DNA from: Roseicyclus salinarum
GTDB taxonomy: Bacteria > Pseudomonadota > Alphaproteobacteria > Rhodobacterales > Rhodobacteraceae
Assembly (NCBI RefSeq): GCF_029624655.1
Contig: NZ_JARRSA010000007.1
Span: forward strand, 110,376 to 174,375
DNA: 64,000 bases
Reading direction: 5' to 3'
The notes beneath the pieces were generated by a model. That model saw nothing but the letters and a program-made list of their open reading frames with translations. It had not been told where the DNA came from and ran no database searches. This document shows positions 52,511-60,776 of this stretch, piece by piece; within the stretch, counting starts at the first letter, position 1, and every line of letters starts with the position of its first letter. Position numbers and translations under genes: made by a program.

Positions 52511-53812
52511 TCACTCCGCCGCCTTCGCCGCGGCGGGGTTGTTGGGATGCGTGGTCCAGTTGGCGTAATCGTCCGACACCGTGCGCCCGGTGCGCAGGTC
52601 GACGGTGCCCGCCTCGAGCCGTTCCATCGTGATGCAGTCCTCGACCGGGCAGACGTTCACGCAGAGGTTGCAGGCGACGCATTCCTCGTCGATCACCTCG
52701 AACACGCGGTCCTCCGACATCGAGATCGCCTGGTGCGAGGTGTCCTCGCAGGCCGCGTAGCAGCGGCCGCACTTGATGCAGGCGTCCTGGTCGATGCGCG
52801 CCTTGGTGACGTAGTTGAGGTTCAGATACTGCCAGTCGGTGACGTTGGGCACGGCCCGGCCAACCAGGTCGTCCAGCGTCATGCCCTTCTCGTCGAGGTA
52901 GTTCGACAGGCCGGACTTCAGCTCTTCCACGATCTTGAAGCCGTAGGTCATGGCCGCCGTACACACCTGTACGGTTCCCGCGCCCAGCGCCAGGAACTCG
53001 GCCGCGTCGCGCCATGTGGTGACGCCGCCGATGCCGCTGATGGGCAGGCCGTGCGTCTCGGGATCGCGGGCGATCTCGGCCACCATGTTGAGCGCGATGG
53101 GCTTCACCGCCGGGCCGCAATAGCCGCCGTGGCTGCCCTTGCCGTCGATCGAGGGCTCGGGACTGAAGTCGTCGAGGTTGACGCTGGTGATCGAGGAGAT
53201 CGTGTTGATCAGGCTGACCGCGTCCGCGCCGCCGGCCTTGGCCGCGCGCGCCGGAAAGCGGATGTCGGTGATGTTCGGCGTGAGCTTGACGATCACGGGC
53301 ATCCGCGTGTGCGCCTTGCACCAGCGCGCGACCATCTCGATGTATTCGGGCACCTGCCCCACGGCCGACCCCATGCCGCGCTCGGACATGCCGTGCGGGC
53401 ACCCGAAGTTCAGCTCGATCCCGTCCGCGCCGGTCTCCTCGACCAGCGGCAGGATCGACCGCCAGCTTTCCTCGTCGCAGGGCACCATGAGCGAGACCAC
53501 CATGGCGCGGTCGGGCCACTCGCGCTTGACCTTCTTGATCTCGCGCAGGTTCACCTCCAACGGGCGGTCGGTGATCAGCTCGATGTTGTTGAGGCCCAGA
53601 AGCCTGCGGTCGGCCCCCCAGATGGCGCCGTAGCGCGGGCCGTTCACGTTCACGACATGCGGGTCGAGGCCCAGCGTCTTCCAGACGACGCCGCCCCAAC
53701 CCGCCTTGAAGGCGCGCACGACGTTGTATTCCTTGTCCGTCGGCGGCGCGGAGGCGAGCCAGAACGGGTTGGGCGACTTGATGCCCAGGAACTCGGTGGA
53801 AAGGTCTGCCAT
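52511..53812 (-). CDS. preA: NAD-dependent dihydropyrimidine dehydrogenase, subunit PreA
   Basis: A 433-aa protein with a dihydroorotate-dehydrogenase-like TIM barrel (SPNPFWLASAPPTDKEYNVV, LNFGCPHGMSERGMGSAVGQ with the catalytic Cys region) and a C-terminal ferredoxin domain. The latter has two 4Fe-4S motifs, CIKCGRCYAACED and CVACNLCVNVCP. With PreT it reduces uracil or thymine to the dihydro form, first step of the pathway. It is downstream of preT, with the shortened Fpg-like gene between. Confidence 0.94.
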   Translation of the reverse strand: MADLSTEFLGIKSPNPFWLASAPPTDKEYNVVRAFKAGWGGVVWKTLGLDPHVVNVNGPRYGAIWGADRRLLGLNNIELITDRPLEVNLREIKKVKREWPDRAMVVSLMVPCDEESWRSILPLVEETGADGIELNFGCPHGMSERGMGSAVGQVPEYIEMVARWCKAHTRMPVIVKLTPNITDIRFPARAAKAGGADAVSLINTISSITSVNLDDFSPEPSIDGKGSHGGYCGPAVKPIALNMVAEIARDPETHGLPISGIGGVTTWRDAAEFLALGAGTVQVCTAAMTYGFKIVEELKSGLSNYLDEKGMTLDDLVGRAVPNVTDWQYLNLNYVTKARIDQDACIKCGRCYAACEDTSHQAISMSEDRVFEVIDEECVACNLCVNVCPVEDCITMERLEAGTVDLRTGRTVSDDYANWTTHPNNPAAAKAAE

Positions 53813-53882
53813 TCTTGGATCCTCCGTCAGTGCGGCCGCGTCGGGCCGGAGCCTGGGTGGCGGGATGTGGGACGGCCGCGCA

Positions 53883-54308
53883 TCACGCGGCCTTCTGGTG
53901 AGTGTCGCAGAAATGGGCGGCGCGGCCGCCCACGGTTTTATTGCGGATCGTTCCCCTGCATCGGGCGCGCGGGAAATCCGCGACGCGGCGCGTCAGAAGG
54001 TGCACCGTGCGGTCGTGCATGGTTCGTGTCGCCGTCTCCGACAGGCCATGCGCCCCGGAAGACACTTCTGTATGGAGCAGGATCCAGTCCGACCCGTTGG
54101 TGCCGATCCCGACTGTATTCCCTTGGTCCAACGGCACCGGTTCGATCGCCCCCCGTTCGCCACCGACCCGTGCGGCGAAGACGCGCCCGCCGAAGACCTC
54201 GACGCCGATCTCCGGCGCGTCGGGTCCGAGGCCCGTCGGCGCGGCGTGCGCAGGCGGCGGCGCCTCGATGTGGCGGCGGGTCGCCTCGGCTTCGGGAAGC
54301 TCGGGCAT
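53883..54308 (-). pseudogene. Fpg/Nei-type DNA glycosylase remnant lacking the N-terminal domain
   Basis: An intact 141-codon frame that looks like an internally deleted Fpg-like gene. It begins MPELPEAEATRRHIE, the Fpg N-terminus with its catalytic Pro and Glu. It then jumps to GLGPDAPEIGVEVFGGRV and RGAIEPVPLDQGNTVGIGTN, which match the H2TH domain. It ends RCRGTIRNKTVGGRAAHFC, the zinc-finger region with only two of four Cys visible. Full Fpg is about 270 aa; roughly residues 16-125 are absent. It starts 8 nt after preT in the same operon. It may be a decayed gene or a small reused protein. Confidence 0.65.
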
Positions 54309-54316
54309 CGGCCCCG

Positions 54317-55669
54317 CTATTCCGCCGCCGCCGAAGGACCGGCAAGCGCCGCATGGATGTCCTCGGCCGCGTCGCGCCCCTCGGCCACTGCCGTCACGGT
54401 CAGGTCCTCGCCGCCCGCGGCGCAGTCGCCGCCCGCCCAGACGCCCGCGACGCTGGTGCGCCCGGCGCCGGTGACCGCGATCTTTCCGCCGGCAAGTTCC
54501 AGCCCCTCGGGCGCGCCCTCCAGCGTCTGGCCGATGGCCTTCAGGACCTGGTCGGCGGCGATCTCGAAGGTCTCGCCGGTGCCGGTCAGCGTCCGCCCCT
54601 CGGAGCGGGTGTATTCCACGCGCACGCCGGTCACCGCGCCGTTGCCGAGGATCTCGACGGGCATCGCGTCGAACACGAAGCGCACGCCCTTCGACGCCGC
54701 GAGGTCCTGCTCGAAGCGGGACGCGGGCATCGCCTCACGCCCGCGGCGATAGAGGATCGTCACGTTCTCCGCGCCCAGAAGCTTTGACTGCACCGCGGCG
54801 TCGATCGCCGTCATGCCGCCGCCGATCACGACGACGTTGCGCCCCACCGGCAGGGTTCCAAGATCGCCCGCCTGCCGCAGGTCCTCGATGAAGCCGACCG
54901 CATCCACGACACCGTCGCGGGTCTCGCCGTTGGCCCGGAGCGCGTTGACCCCCTGCAGGCCCATGCCGAGGAACACGGCGTCGTAGCCCTCGCGCAGGTC
55001 GGCCAGCGTGAGGTCTGCGCCGAGGGGTCGCCCGTTCTCCATGGCGATACCGCCGATCTTCATCAGCCAATCGACCTCGGCCTCGGCGAAGCCGCCGACG
55101 GCCTTGTAGTAGGCGATGCCGTACTCGTTCAGGCCGCCGCCCTTGGGCTTCGCCTCGAAGATGGTGACGTCGTGGCCGTGCATCGCGAGCCGGTGCGCGC
55201 AGGCGAGGCCGGCGGGCCCAGCGCCAACGACCGCGACCTTGCGGCCGGTGGGCGCCGCGCGCTTGTAGGGATGCACGCCCGCCTCCATCAACGTGTCGGT
55301 GGCGTAGCGCTGAAGCCTGCCGATCTCGACCGGCTTGCCCTCGGCCATCTCGCGCACGCAGGCCTCCTCGCACAGTGTCTCGGTCGGGCAGACGCGGGCG
55401 CACATGCCGCCGAGAATGTTCTGGTCGAAGATGGTCTTGGCCGCCGCCTCGGGCGTGCCGGTCGCGATCTGCCGGATGAACAGCGGAATGTCGATGTCCG
55501 TGGGGCAGGCCGTGATGCAGGGCGCGTCGTGGCAGAAGTAGCACCGGTCCGCGGCCACCAGCGCCTCGTGATCGTCGAGACGCGGATGCAGATCCGAGAA
55601 GTTCGCCTCGAGCGACTGCGGATCGAGGCGGGACGGCGCAATGCCGGGCGTGAAGGGGCTGTTGGTCAT
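54317..55669 (-). CDS. preT: NAD-dependent dihydropyrimidine dehydrogenase, subunit PreT (GltD-like)
   Basis: A 450-aa flavoprotein resembling the glutamate synthase small subunit. N-terminal cysteines CYFCHDAPCITACP and CARVCPTETLCEEAC bind two 4Fe-4S clusters. VAVVGAGPAGLACAHRLA is the FAD loop and VVVIGGGMTAIDAAV the NAD(P) loop; GVWAGGDCAAGGEDL closes the FAD site. It passes electrons from NADH to PreA. ATG 55669 (MTNSPFTPGIAP) has AGGGA upstream; the longer frame would begin before the promoter elements. Confidence 0.92.
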   Translation of the reverse strand: MTNSPFTPGIAPSRLDPQSLEANFSDLHPRLDDHEALVAADRCYFCHDAPCITACPTDIDIPLFIRQIATGTPEAAAKTIFDQNILGGMCARVCPTETLCEEACVREMAEGKPVEIGRLQRYATDTLMEAGVHPYKRAAPTGRKVAVVGAGPAGLACAHRLAMHGHDVTIFEAKPKGGGLNEYGIAYYKAVGGFAEAEVDWLMKIGGIAMENGRPLGADLTLADLREGYDAVFLGMGLQGVNALRANGETRDGVVDAVGFIEDLRQAGDLGTLPVGRNVVVIGGGMTAIDAAVQSKLLGAENVTILYRRGREAMPASRFEQDLAASKGVRFVFDAMPVEILGNGAVTGVRVEYTRSEGRTLTGTGETFEIAADQVLKAIGQTLEGAPEGLELAGGKIAVTGAGRTSVAGVWAGGDCAAGGEDLTVTAVAEGRDAAEDIHAALAGPSAAAE

Positions 55670-55752
55670 GTCGGTCCCTGTCGGATGGCTGGCCCCGCCC
55701 TTGCCGGACGTCAGGCCGCTGTCTTTCGAGGAGGCTGGCACGGGTCCGGTTT

Positions 55753-55768
55753 TTTATCAAATGGTAAA
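55753..55768. promoter_or_regulatory. degenerate RutR-like operator upstream of preT
   Basis: TTTATCAAATGGTAAA keeps 11 of the 14 fixed positions of TTGACCA-N2-TGGTCAA and is close to palindromic. It is about 85 nt upstream of preT, in an A+T-rich patch that stands out in the 333-nt gap between preT and accB. The rest of that gap shows no gene. Confidence 0.5.
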
Positions 55769-56002
55769 TTATCGGAACGCCGCTCCCGGCCCCGTCGGGC
55801 CGCGGCGGGGCGCGCAGACGGGCGGGCGTGCCGAAAAAACAGGCACCATGCCCCCGGCCCTGCCCGTTCCGGCCCGTCCGGCCGCCCGCGCGCCCGGCGA
55901 CGCGGAGTGCCGCACGGACTTTTCCCTCGCCAGCCTCTGCGTTATAGGGCGCGGACCGGTCGCACATGACCGGAACGAGCAAGCGATCGGGGCGAGAGAC
56001 GA

Positions 56003-56491
56003 ATGAGCGACAAAACCCATGAAACGGACGTGGCCTTCATCAAGGCGCTTGCCGAGCTTCTGCGCGAGAACGACCTGACGGAACTGCACGTCAAGCGCGA
56101 CTACGGCGAGGACGACACGCTGAACGTCCGCGTCGCCCGCCAGCTTCACGCCGCCCCCGCCCCGGCCATGGCCGCCATTCCCGGCCTCGCCGGCACTGCC
56201 CCGCCCCCTGCCGCCGCAGCCGCGCCGCACGACACCCCCGAGGATCCCGCCCAGCACGCCGGCGCCGTCACCTCGCCGATGGTCGGCACCGTCTACCTGC
56301 AGGCAGAACCCGGCGCGAAACCCTTCGTCGCGGTCGGCGACAAGGTCAGCGAGGGCCAGACCCTCCTGATCATCGAGGCGATGAAGACGATGAACCAGAT
56401 CCCCAGCCCGCGCGCCGGGACCGTCAAGCGCATTCTCGTCGAGGACAAGTCGGCCGTCGAATACGGCGCGCCGCTGATGATCATCGAGTGA
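56003..56491 (+). CDS. accB: acetyl-CoA carboxylase biotin carboxyl carrier protein
   Basis: A 162-aa BCCP. The N-terminal helix-rich part (FIKALAELLRENDLTELHVK), a Pro/Ala-rich linker (residues 50-85) and the biotinyl domain with EAMKTM, Lys128 being the biotin site, are in the usual order. It carries CO2 between AccC and the carboxyltransferase for fatty-acid synthesis. Co-transcribed with accC. Confidence 0.96.
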   Translation: MSDKTHETDVAFIKALAELLRENDLTELHVKRDYGEDDTLNVRVARQLHAAPAPAMAAIPGLAGTAPPPAAAAAPHDTPEDPAQHAGAVTSPMVGTVYLQAEPGAKPFVAVGDKVSEGQTLLIIEAMKTMNQIPSPRAGTVKRILVEDKSAVEYGAPLMIIE

Positions 56492-56505
56492 GGACAGGGG
56501 GTCCC

Positions 56506-57852
56506 ATGTTCCGCAAGATCCTCATCGCCAACCGGGGCGAGATCGCGCTGCGCGTCATCCGCGCCGCCCGTGAAATGGGCGTGGCGAGCGTCGCCGTGCA
56601 TTCCACCGCCGATTCCGACGCGATGCACGTCCGCATGGCCGACGAGGCGATCTGCATCGGCCCGCCGCCCTCGACCGAAAGCTATCTCAGCATGGCCGCC
56701 GTGCTGTCCGCCGCCGAGATCACCGGGGCCGAGGCGATCCACCCCGGCTACGGCTTCCTCTCCGAGAACGCCAACTTCGTGCAGGCCGTCGAGGATCACG
56801 GCATCAAGTTCATCGGCCCCTCCGCCGCGCATATCCGCATGATGGGCGACAAGATCACCGCCAAGGAGACGATGCGCGCGCTCGGCGTGCCCTGCGTTCC
56901 CGGCTCGCAGGGGGGGATCGCGCATTTCGAGGCCGCCGAGGCCATCGCGGCCGAAATCGGCTATCCGGTCATCGTGAAGGCGACGGCGGGCGGCGGCGGG
57001 CGCGGCATGAAGCTGGCGCGCAGCGCGGACGAGCTGGAAACCGCCTTCCGCACCGCGCGCTCCGAGGCCAAGGCCGCCTTCGGCAACGACGAGGTCTACA
57101 TCGAGAAATACCTCGCCCGGCCGCGCCACATCGAGGTGCAGGTCTTCGGCGACGGCAAGGGCGGAGCGGTGCATCTGGGCGAACGCGACTGTTCGTTGCA
57201 ACGCCGCCACCAGAAGGTGCTGGAGGAGGCCCCCGGCCCCGTGATCGACCCCGAGACCCGCGCCCGCATCGGCGAGACCTGCGCGCGCGCGGTCGCCGAG
57301 ATCGGCTACGAAGGGGCGGGCACGATCGAGTTCCTCTTCGAGGATGGCGAGTTCTTCTTCATCGAGATGAACACGCGCCTGCAGGTCGAGCATCCCGTGA
57401 CCGAGGCCGTGTTCGGCGTGGACCTCGTGCGCGAGCAGATCCGCGTGGCGGCGGGCGAGCCCATGTCCTTCACGCAGAACGACCTCGTGGTGAACGGCCA
57501 TGCCATCGAGGTGCGGATCAATGCCGAACGCCTGCCGAACTTCAGCCCGTCGCCGGGGCGGATCACGCAGTATCACGCGCCGGGCGGCCTTGGCATCCGC
57601 ATGGATTCGGCCCTTTACGACGGCTACCGGATCCCGCCCTATTACGACAGCCTGATCGCCAAGCTGATCGTGCATGGCCGGAACCGTCCCGAGGCGCTGT
57701 CGCGGCTGAACCGCGCGCTTGGCGAACTGATCGTGGACGGTGTCGATACGACGGTGCCGCTGTTTCACGCGCTGCTGCAGGAGCCCGAGATCCTTTCCGG
57801 GGACTACACGATCCACTGGCTTGAAGGCTGGCTCGCCCGTAATATGGGCTGA
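56506..57852 (+). CDS. accC: acetyl-CoA carboxylase biotin carboxylase subunit
   Basis: A 448-aa ATP-grasp enzyme that carboxylates BCCP-biotin. MFRKILIANRGEIALRVIRA is the biotin carboxylase N-terminus. KATAGGGGRGMKLA is the glycine-rich ATP loop, and RDCSLQRRHQKVLEEAP and FIEMNTRLQVEHPVTE are catalytic. ATG 56506 follows AGGACAGGGGG and is 14 nt after accB; an upstream GTG at 56488 is less likely. Confidence 0.97.
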   Translation: MFRKILIANRGEIALRVIRAAREMGVASVAVHSTADSDAMHVRMADEAICIGPPPSTESYLSMAAVLSAAEITGAEAIHPGYGFLSENANFVQAVEDHGIKFIGPSAAHIRMMGDKITAKETMRALGVPCVPGSQGGIAHFEAAEAIAAEIGYPVIVKATAGGGGRGMKLARSADELETAFRTARSEAKAAFGNDEVYIEKYLARPRHIEVQVFGDGKGGAVHLGERDCSLQRRHQKVLEEAPGPVIDPETRARIGETCARAVAEIGYEGAGTIEFLFEDGEFFFIEMNTRLQVEHPVTEAVFGVDLVREQIRVAAGEPMSFTQNDLVVNGHAIEVRINAERLPNFSPSPGRITQYHAPGGLGIRMDSALYDGYRIPPYYDSLIAKLIVHGRNRPEALSRLNRALGELIVDGVDTTVPLFHALLQEPEILSGDYTIHWLEGWLARNMG

Positions 57853-57944
57853 GTCCACCCCGGCCCGGCGATCGTGCCGGCGGAGCGCCGCGATGACGCA
57901 GGCGGGGGTGGTGACATGTCGTCCCTGCCGCCTAGGTTTCAGCC

Positions 57945-58613
57945 ATGGCCCATGACGTATACCGCCTCTCGCCACCCCCGCTCAGCCCCGCGCTCATGCT
58001 GCGGGCCTATGCGGCCGGCATCTTCCCGATGTCCGAGGGCGCGGATGACCCGACGCTGTTCTGGGTCGACCCGCAACGCCGGGGCATCTTCCCGCTCGAC
58101 CGGTTCCACGTCTCGCACTCGCTGGCGCGTCGCATCCGCAGGGGCGGGTTCGAGGTCCGCGTGGATCACGACTTTGCGGCCACGGTCATGGGCTGCGCCG
58201 ACCGCGAGCCGACGTGGATCAACGCCGAGATCTTTCGCTGCTACATGGCGCTGCATGCGATGGGGCGGGCCCATTCGATCGAGGTCTGGCAGGACGGCGA
58301 GCTTGCCGGCGGCGTCTTCGGCGTCGTGCTGGGCGGCGCGTTCTTCGGCGAATCGATGTTCTCGCGCCGCGCGGACGCCTCGAAGATCGCGCTGGCGTGG
58401 CTGGTGGCACGCCTGAGGTTCGGGCGTTTCCAGCTGTTCGACACGCAGTTCGTGACCGAGCACCTGGAAAGCCTTGGCGCGGTCGAGATCCCGCGCGCGG
58501 AGTATCGCGAGATCCTGCACGCGGCCCTCGAGACCGAGGCCGACTTTCTGGCGATGCCGGACGACCTGTCCCCTCAGGAGGTGCTGGAGCACCTCAGGAC
58601 CCACACGTCGTAG
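57945..58613 (+). CDS. aat: leucyl/phenylalanyl-tRNA-protein transferase
   Basis: A 222-aa L/F-transferase that adds Leu or Phe to N-terminal Lys/Arg of proteins, making them ClpS/ClpAP targets (N-end rule). Conserved blocks are AYAAGIFPMSE, FWVDPQRRGIFPLDRFHVS, EPTWINAEI, AHSIEVWQDGELAGGVFGV, FGESMFSR and LFDTQFVTEHLESLG. Its last 40 nt overlap the convergent DUF2155 gene. Confidence 0.96.
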   Translation: MAHDVYRLSPPPLSPALMLRAYAAGIFPMSEGADDPTLFWVDPQRRGIFPLDRFHVSHSLARRIRRGGFEVRVDHDFAATVMGCADREPTWINAEIFRCYMALHAMGRAHSIEVWQDGELAGGVFGVVLGGAFFGESMFSRRADASKIALAWLVARLRFGRFQLFDTQFVTEHLESLGAVEIPRAEYREILHAALETEADFLAMPDDLSPQEVLEHLRTHTS

Positions 58614-59167
58614 CGCGGATGCTCCAGCGCGCTGAGCGCGGGCGATGACGCGACCATCCAGCCATCGAAAAGCGTGTAGCCGGCCGTATCGAGGATCCGG
58701 ACGTGAGCGAAGGCGTCCGCGGCGGGGTTGTCGGCCGGGTAACGGCACTCGGGCACATGGATCGCGACACGGCCGAACAGCACCGTCTGGCCCACCGACA
58801 TCTCCAGGTCTGTCGGACGTCCCAGCATCCGGTCGAGCGCGCGCAACGTGATCCGGTCGCCTTGCCGCGTGGGCGGCTGGCTGACGGACGTCACCGGCCC
58901 CGACACGCCCGGAAAATTCTCGAGGAGCACGCCGCTCTGACCGCCGGGGTTGGTCTCGAGCACCACGCCGCCGTCCGTCTCGGGCAGCAGGACGCCGTCC
59001 CCGTCGAGCCATGACGGGTTGAGCGCATCCTCGCCGCCCGCGCCCGGCTGCGCCCCCTCGGGCAGCGGCGGCAAGGGTGATTGCTCGAAATTGTCGAAAG
59101 TCTGCGACGCGGCCGCGACGGGTGCGGTGGCCAGCATCGCCGCAAGCAGAACGTGACGCGGGGTCAT
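58574..59167 (-). CDS. DUF2155 periplasmic protein
   Basis: A 197-aa exported protein with signal MTPRHVLLAAMLATAPVAAA cut near AAA-S. After a disordered Gly/Pro-rich linker comes the DUF2155 domain, ITLRALDRMLGRPTDLEMSV and HVPECRYPADNP to LFDGWMVASSPALSALEHP. Function unknown; it is often encoded next to NDUFA12 in alphaproteobacteria. Stop overlaps aat by 40 nt on the opposite strand; its ATG overlaps the MlaD-like stop by 4 nt. Confidence 0.88.
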   Translation of the reverse strand: MTPRHVLLAAMLATAPVAAASQTFDNFEQSPLPPLPEGAQPGAGGEDALNPSWLDGDGVLLPETDGGVVLETNPGGQSGVLLENFPGVSGPVTSVSQPPTRQGDRITLRALDRMLGRPTDLEMSVGQTVLFGRVAIHVPECRYPADNPAADAFAHVRILDTAGYTLFDGWMVASSPALSALEHPRYDVWVLRCSSTS

Positions 59168-59625
59168 GAGCCGTCGTCCCCCGCCGCGAAACGCATGAGA
59201 AGGGTGATCAGGCTGACCGAGCTTTGCGTGTCGAGGATCTCTCCGCCGGGTTCCAGCACGAAGGGCGAGCCGCCGGGAATGATCTCGACGAAGGTGCCGC
59301 CCAGCAGCCCCTCTGAGGCGATGGCGGCGGCGCTGTCGTCGGGGATCTCGAGGTCGCCGGCCACGCTGAACGTCGTATCGGCGCGGAAGGTGGCCGGGTT
59401 CAGCGCCATCGCCGTGACCGTCCCGATGCGCACGCCCGCCATGCGCACTTCGGTCCCGAGGCTCACCCCCTCGGCCGAGCGGAACGAGGCGGTCAGCTCG
59501 TAGCCCTCGGCCGCGCGGAACGCCCCTCCGGCGGTGGACGAGGCGTAGGCGAAAAAGCCCACGGCTGCGGCGAGAACCGCCGCGCCGACCAGGATTTCCG
59601 CGATCGTGTCGTCACGTTCGGCCAT
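59164..59625 (-). CDS. MlaD-family lipid-transport protein
   Basis: A 153-aa single-pass protein: helix at about residues 11-30, then an MCE domain with LTASFRSAEGVSLGTEVRMA, GVRIGTVTAMALNP and ASEGLLGGTFVEIIPGG. MlaD forms the periplasmic ring of the Mla phospholipid transporter. The other mla genes are not here. It is embedded in a row of conserved alphaproteobacterial genes. Confidence 0.9.
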   Translation of the reverse strand: MAERDDTIAEILVGAAVLAAAVGFFAYASSTAGGAFRAAEGYELTASFRSAEGVSLGTEVRMAGVRIGTVTAMALNPATFRADTTFSVAGDLEIPDDSAAAIASEGLLGGTFVEIIPGGSPFVLEPGGEILDTQSSVSLITLLMRFAAGDDGS

Positions 59626-59673
59626 GTCGGGCCTCCCTGCGCGCGCCCCGCGGCGCCGCGGCGGCGGTCGCCG

Positions 59674-60051
59674 TCACTCGGGGCTCCAGGCCTCGTAGTC
59701 GCGGCGCTCCTCGGGCTCGGCGCGGCGGATCGAGCCTGCCGGCGCATAGGCGCGCGGCGTGCCGGTCAGGTTCGGCAGGTGCGGCTTTTCCCACGCCTTG
59801 CGCACGACCGGCCTTTCGGTCGGCGGCTCGTCCCATGTCCAGTGCAGCCATCCGTGCCAGTCCGGGCCGACCCGGCTCGCCTCGGCCTCGCCGTCGTAGA
59901 TCACCCAGCGCCGCTTGCCGTCCTTCGAGCGGTAGAAGACGTTTCCAAACTCGTCCTCGCCCACCTTCACGCCGTTGCGGGCGGTGAAGATCTGCGTGCC
60001 GAGGGTCTGGCCGTTCCACCAGGTCACGAGGCGCTTGATGAAGTTCAGCAT
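59674..60051 (-). CDS. NADH:ubiquinone oxidoreductase accessory subunit, NDUFA12 family
   Basis: A 125-aa protein with the NDUFA12/B17.2 core: [58 protein letters not shown] and [19 protein letters not shown]. It is a supernumerary complex I subunit shared by alphaproteobacteria and mitochondria. ATG 60051 gives the family start; the longer frame is shadow sequence. Confidence 0.94.
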   Translation of the reverse strand: MLNFIKRLVTWWNGQTLGTQIFTARNGVKVGEDEFGNVFYRSKDGKRRWVIYDGEAEASRVGPDWHGWLHWTWDEPPTERPVVRKAWEKPHLPNLTGTPRAYAPAGSIRRAEPEERRDYEAWSPE

Positions 60052-60194
60052 GGGTCGGGGCCTCCGGATGGGGCTTGCGGATGCGCATCGGGACGCACCC
60101 GAAGCCGTCGGGACCGGTAATGCCGCAAGCGGGCCCGGGCGTCCAGTGGGTTGGGCCGGGCGGGGTGTCGCGGTCCTCGGCCGGCGCCGGCGCC

Positions 60195-60551
60195 TCAGCC
60201 CCGGCAGGTGGCGATGGCGTCGCGATGCGCGCTCCCGACGGCGTTGCTGGCCGACATGGCCGCCGTGCGTCCCATGCCGCGGGCCGCCGCCGCCTCGGCC
60301 ACGGCCGCGTCGTAGGCGTCCACCATTCTGGCCCCTGCCTCCATGGCCGCGACCGCCGCAAGCCCGATGTCGGAGTAGAGCGCGAGGTCCGCCGCCGACA
60401 GCTCGGCCGCAAGGCCCTCGGAGGCGCAGGCGCAGACCTCGGCCGTATCGCCGAACCGGACGCACTGGGCGAAGGCCCCGTCCCCTTCCTCCTGCGCGAA
60501 GGCCGGCAGGCAGAGCGAAACGAGCGCGGCGGCGGCGGCGAGAGGCTTCAT
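60195..60551 (-). CDS. small secreted protein, function unknown
   Basis: A 118-aa protein with a clear signal peptide ([20 protein letters not shown]). The mature part is Ala-rich and helical with four Cys ([19 protein letters not shown] and IATCRG) that may form disulfides. No family recognised. It is 143 nt upstream of the NDUFA12 gene on the same strand and divergent from metY. Confidence 0.75.
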   Translation of the reverse strand: MKPLAAAAALVSLCLPAFAQEEGDGAFAQCVRFGDTAEVCACASEGLAAELSAADLALYSDIGLAAVAAMEAGARMVDAYDAAVAEAAAARGMGRTAAMSASNAVGSAHRDAIATCRG

Positions 60552-60716
60552 GGGCGGGCTTTCCTGCTGTGGACACGAAACTCGGCCAAGCCTGCACCAT
60601 AAGGCCCGAGCGGGCAACCGGAGGGACATCCGTTCGGCCACCGCCCGCCACCGGGAACGAGCATTCGCGCGGCACCGAACGCGCGCCCTCATCTTCCCTA
60701 ACGGAATCGGCGCCGT

Positions 60717-60745
60717 TGTGGGCAAGCGGGCCTTGGCATAATGCT
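60717..60745 (+). promoter_or_regulatory. sigma-70-like promoter of metY
   Basis: TTGTGG, a 17-nt spacer and TAATGC fit a housekeeping promoter. Transcription would start near 60752, about 25 nt before the metY ATG, leaving no room for a riboswitch leader. Confidence 0.5.
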
Positions 60746-60776
60746 TCGCCAAACCTTGCTCAGGGAGGCATGACAC

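Noticed and set aside
60552..60716. Possible SAM riboswitch before metY (GGCCCGAGCGGGCAACCGG resembles part of the S-box core, and GCGGGC/GCCCGC can pair)
   Set aside because: The order of conserved blocks does not fit SAM-I, SAM-II or SAM-IV as I know them, and a good promoter at 60717-60745 would start the transcript downstream of it.
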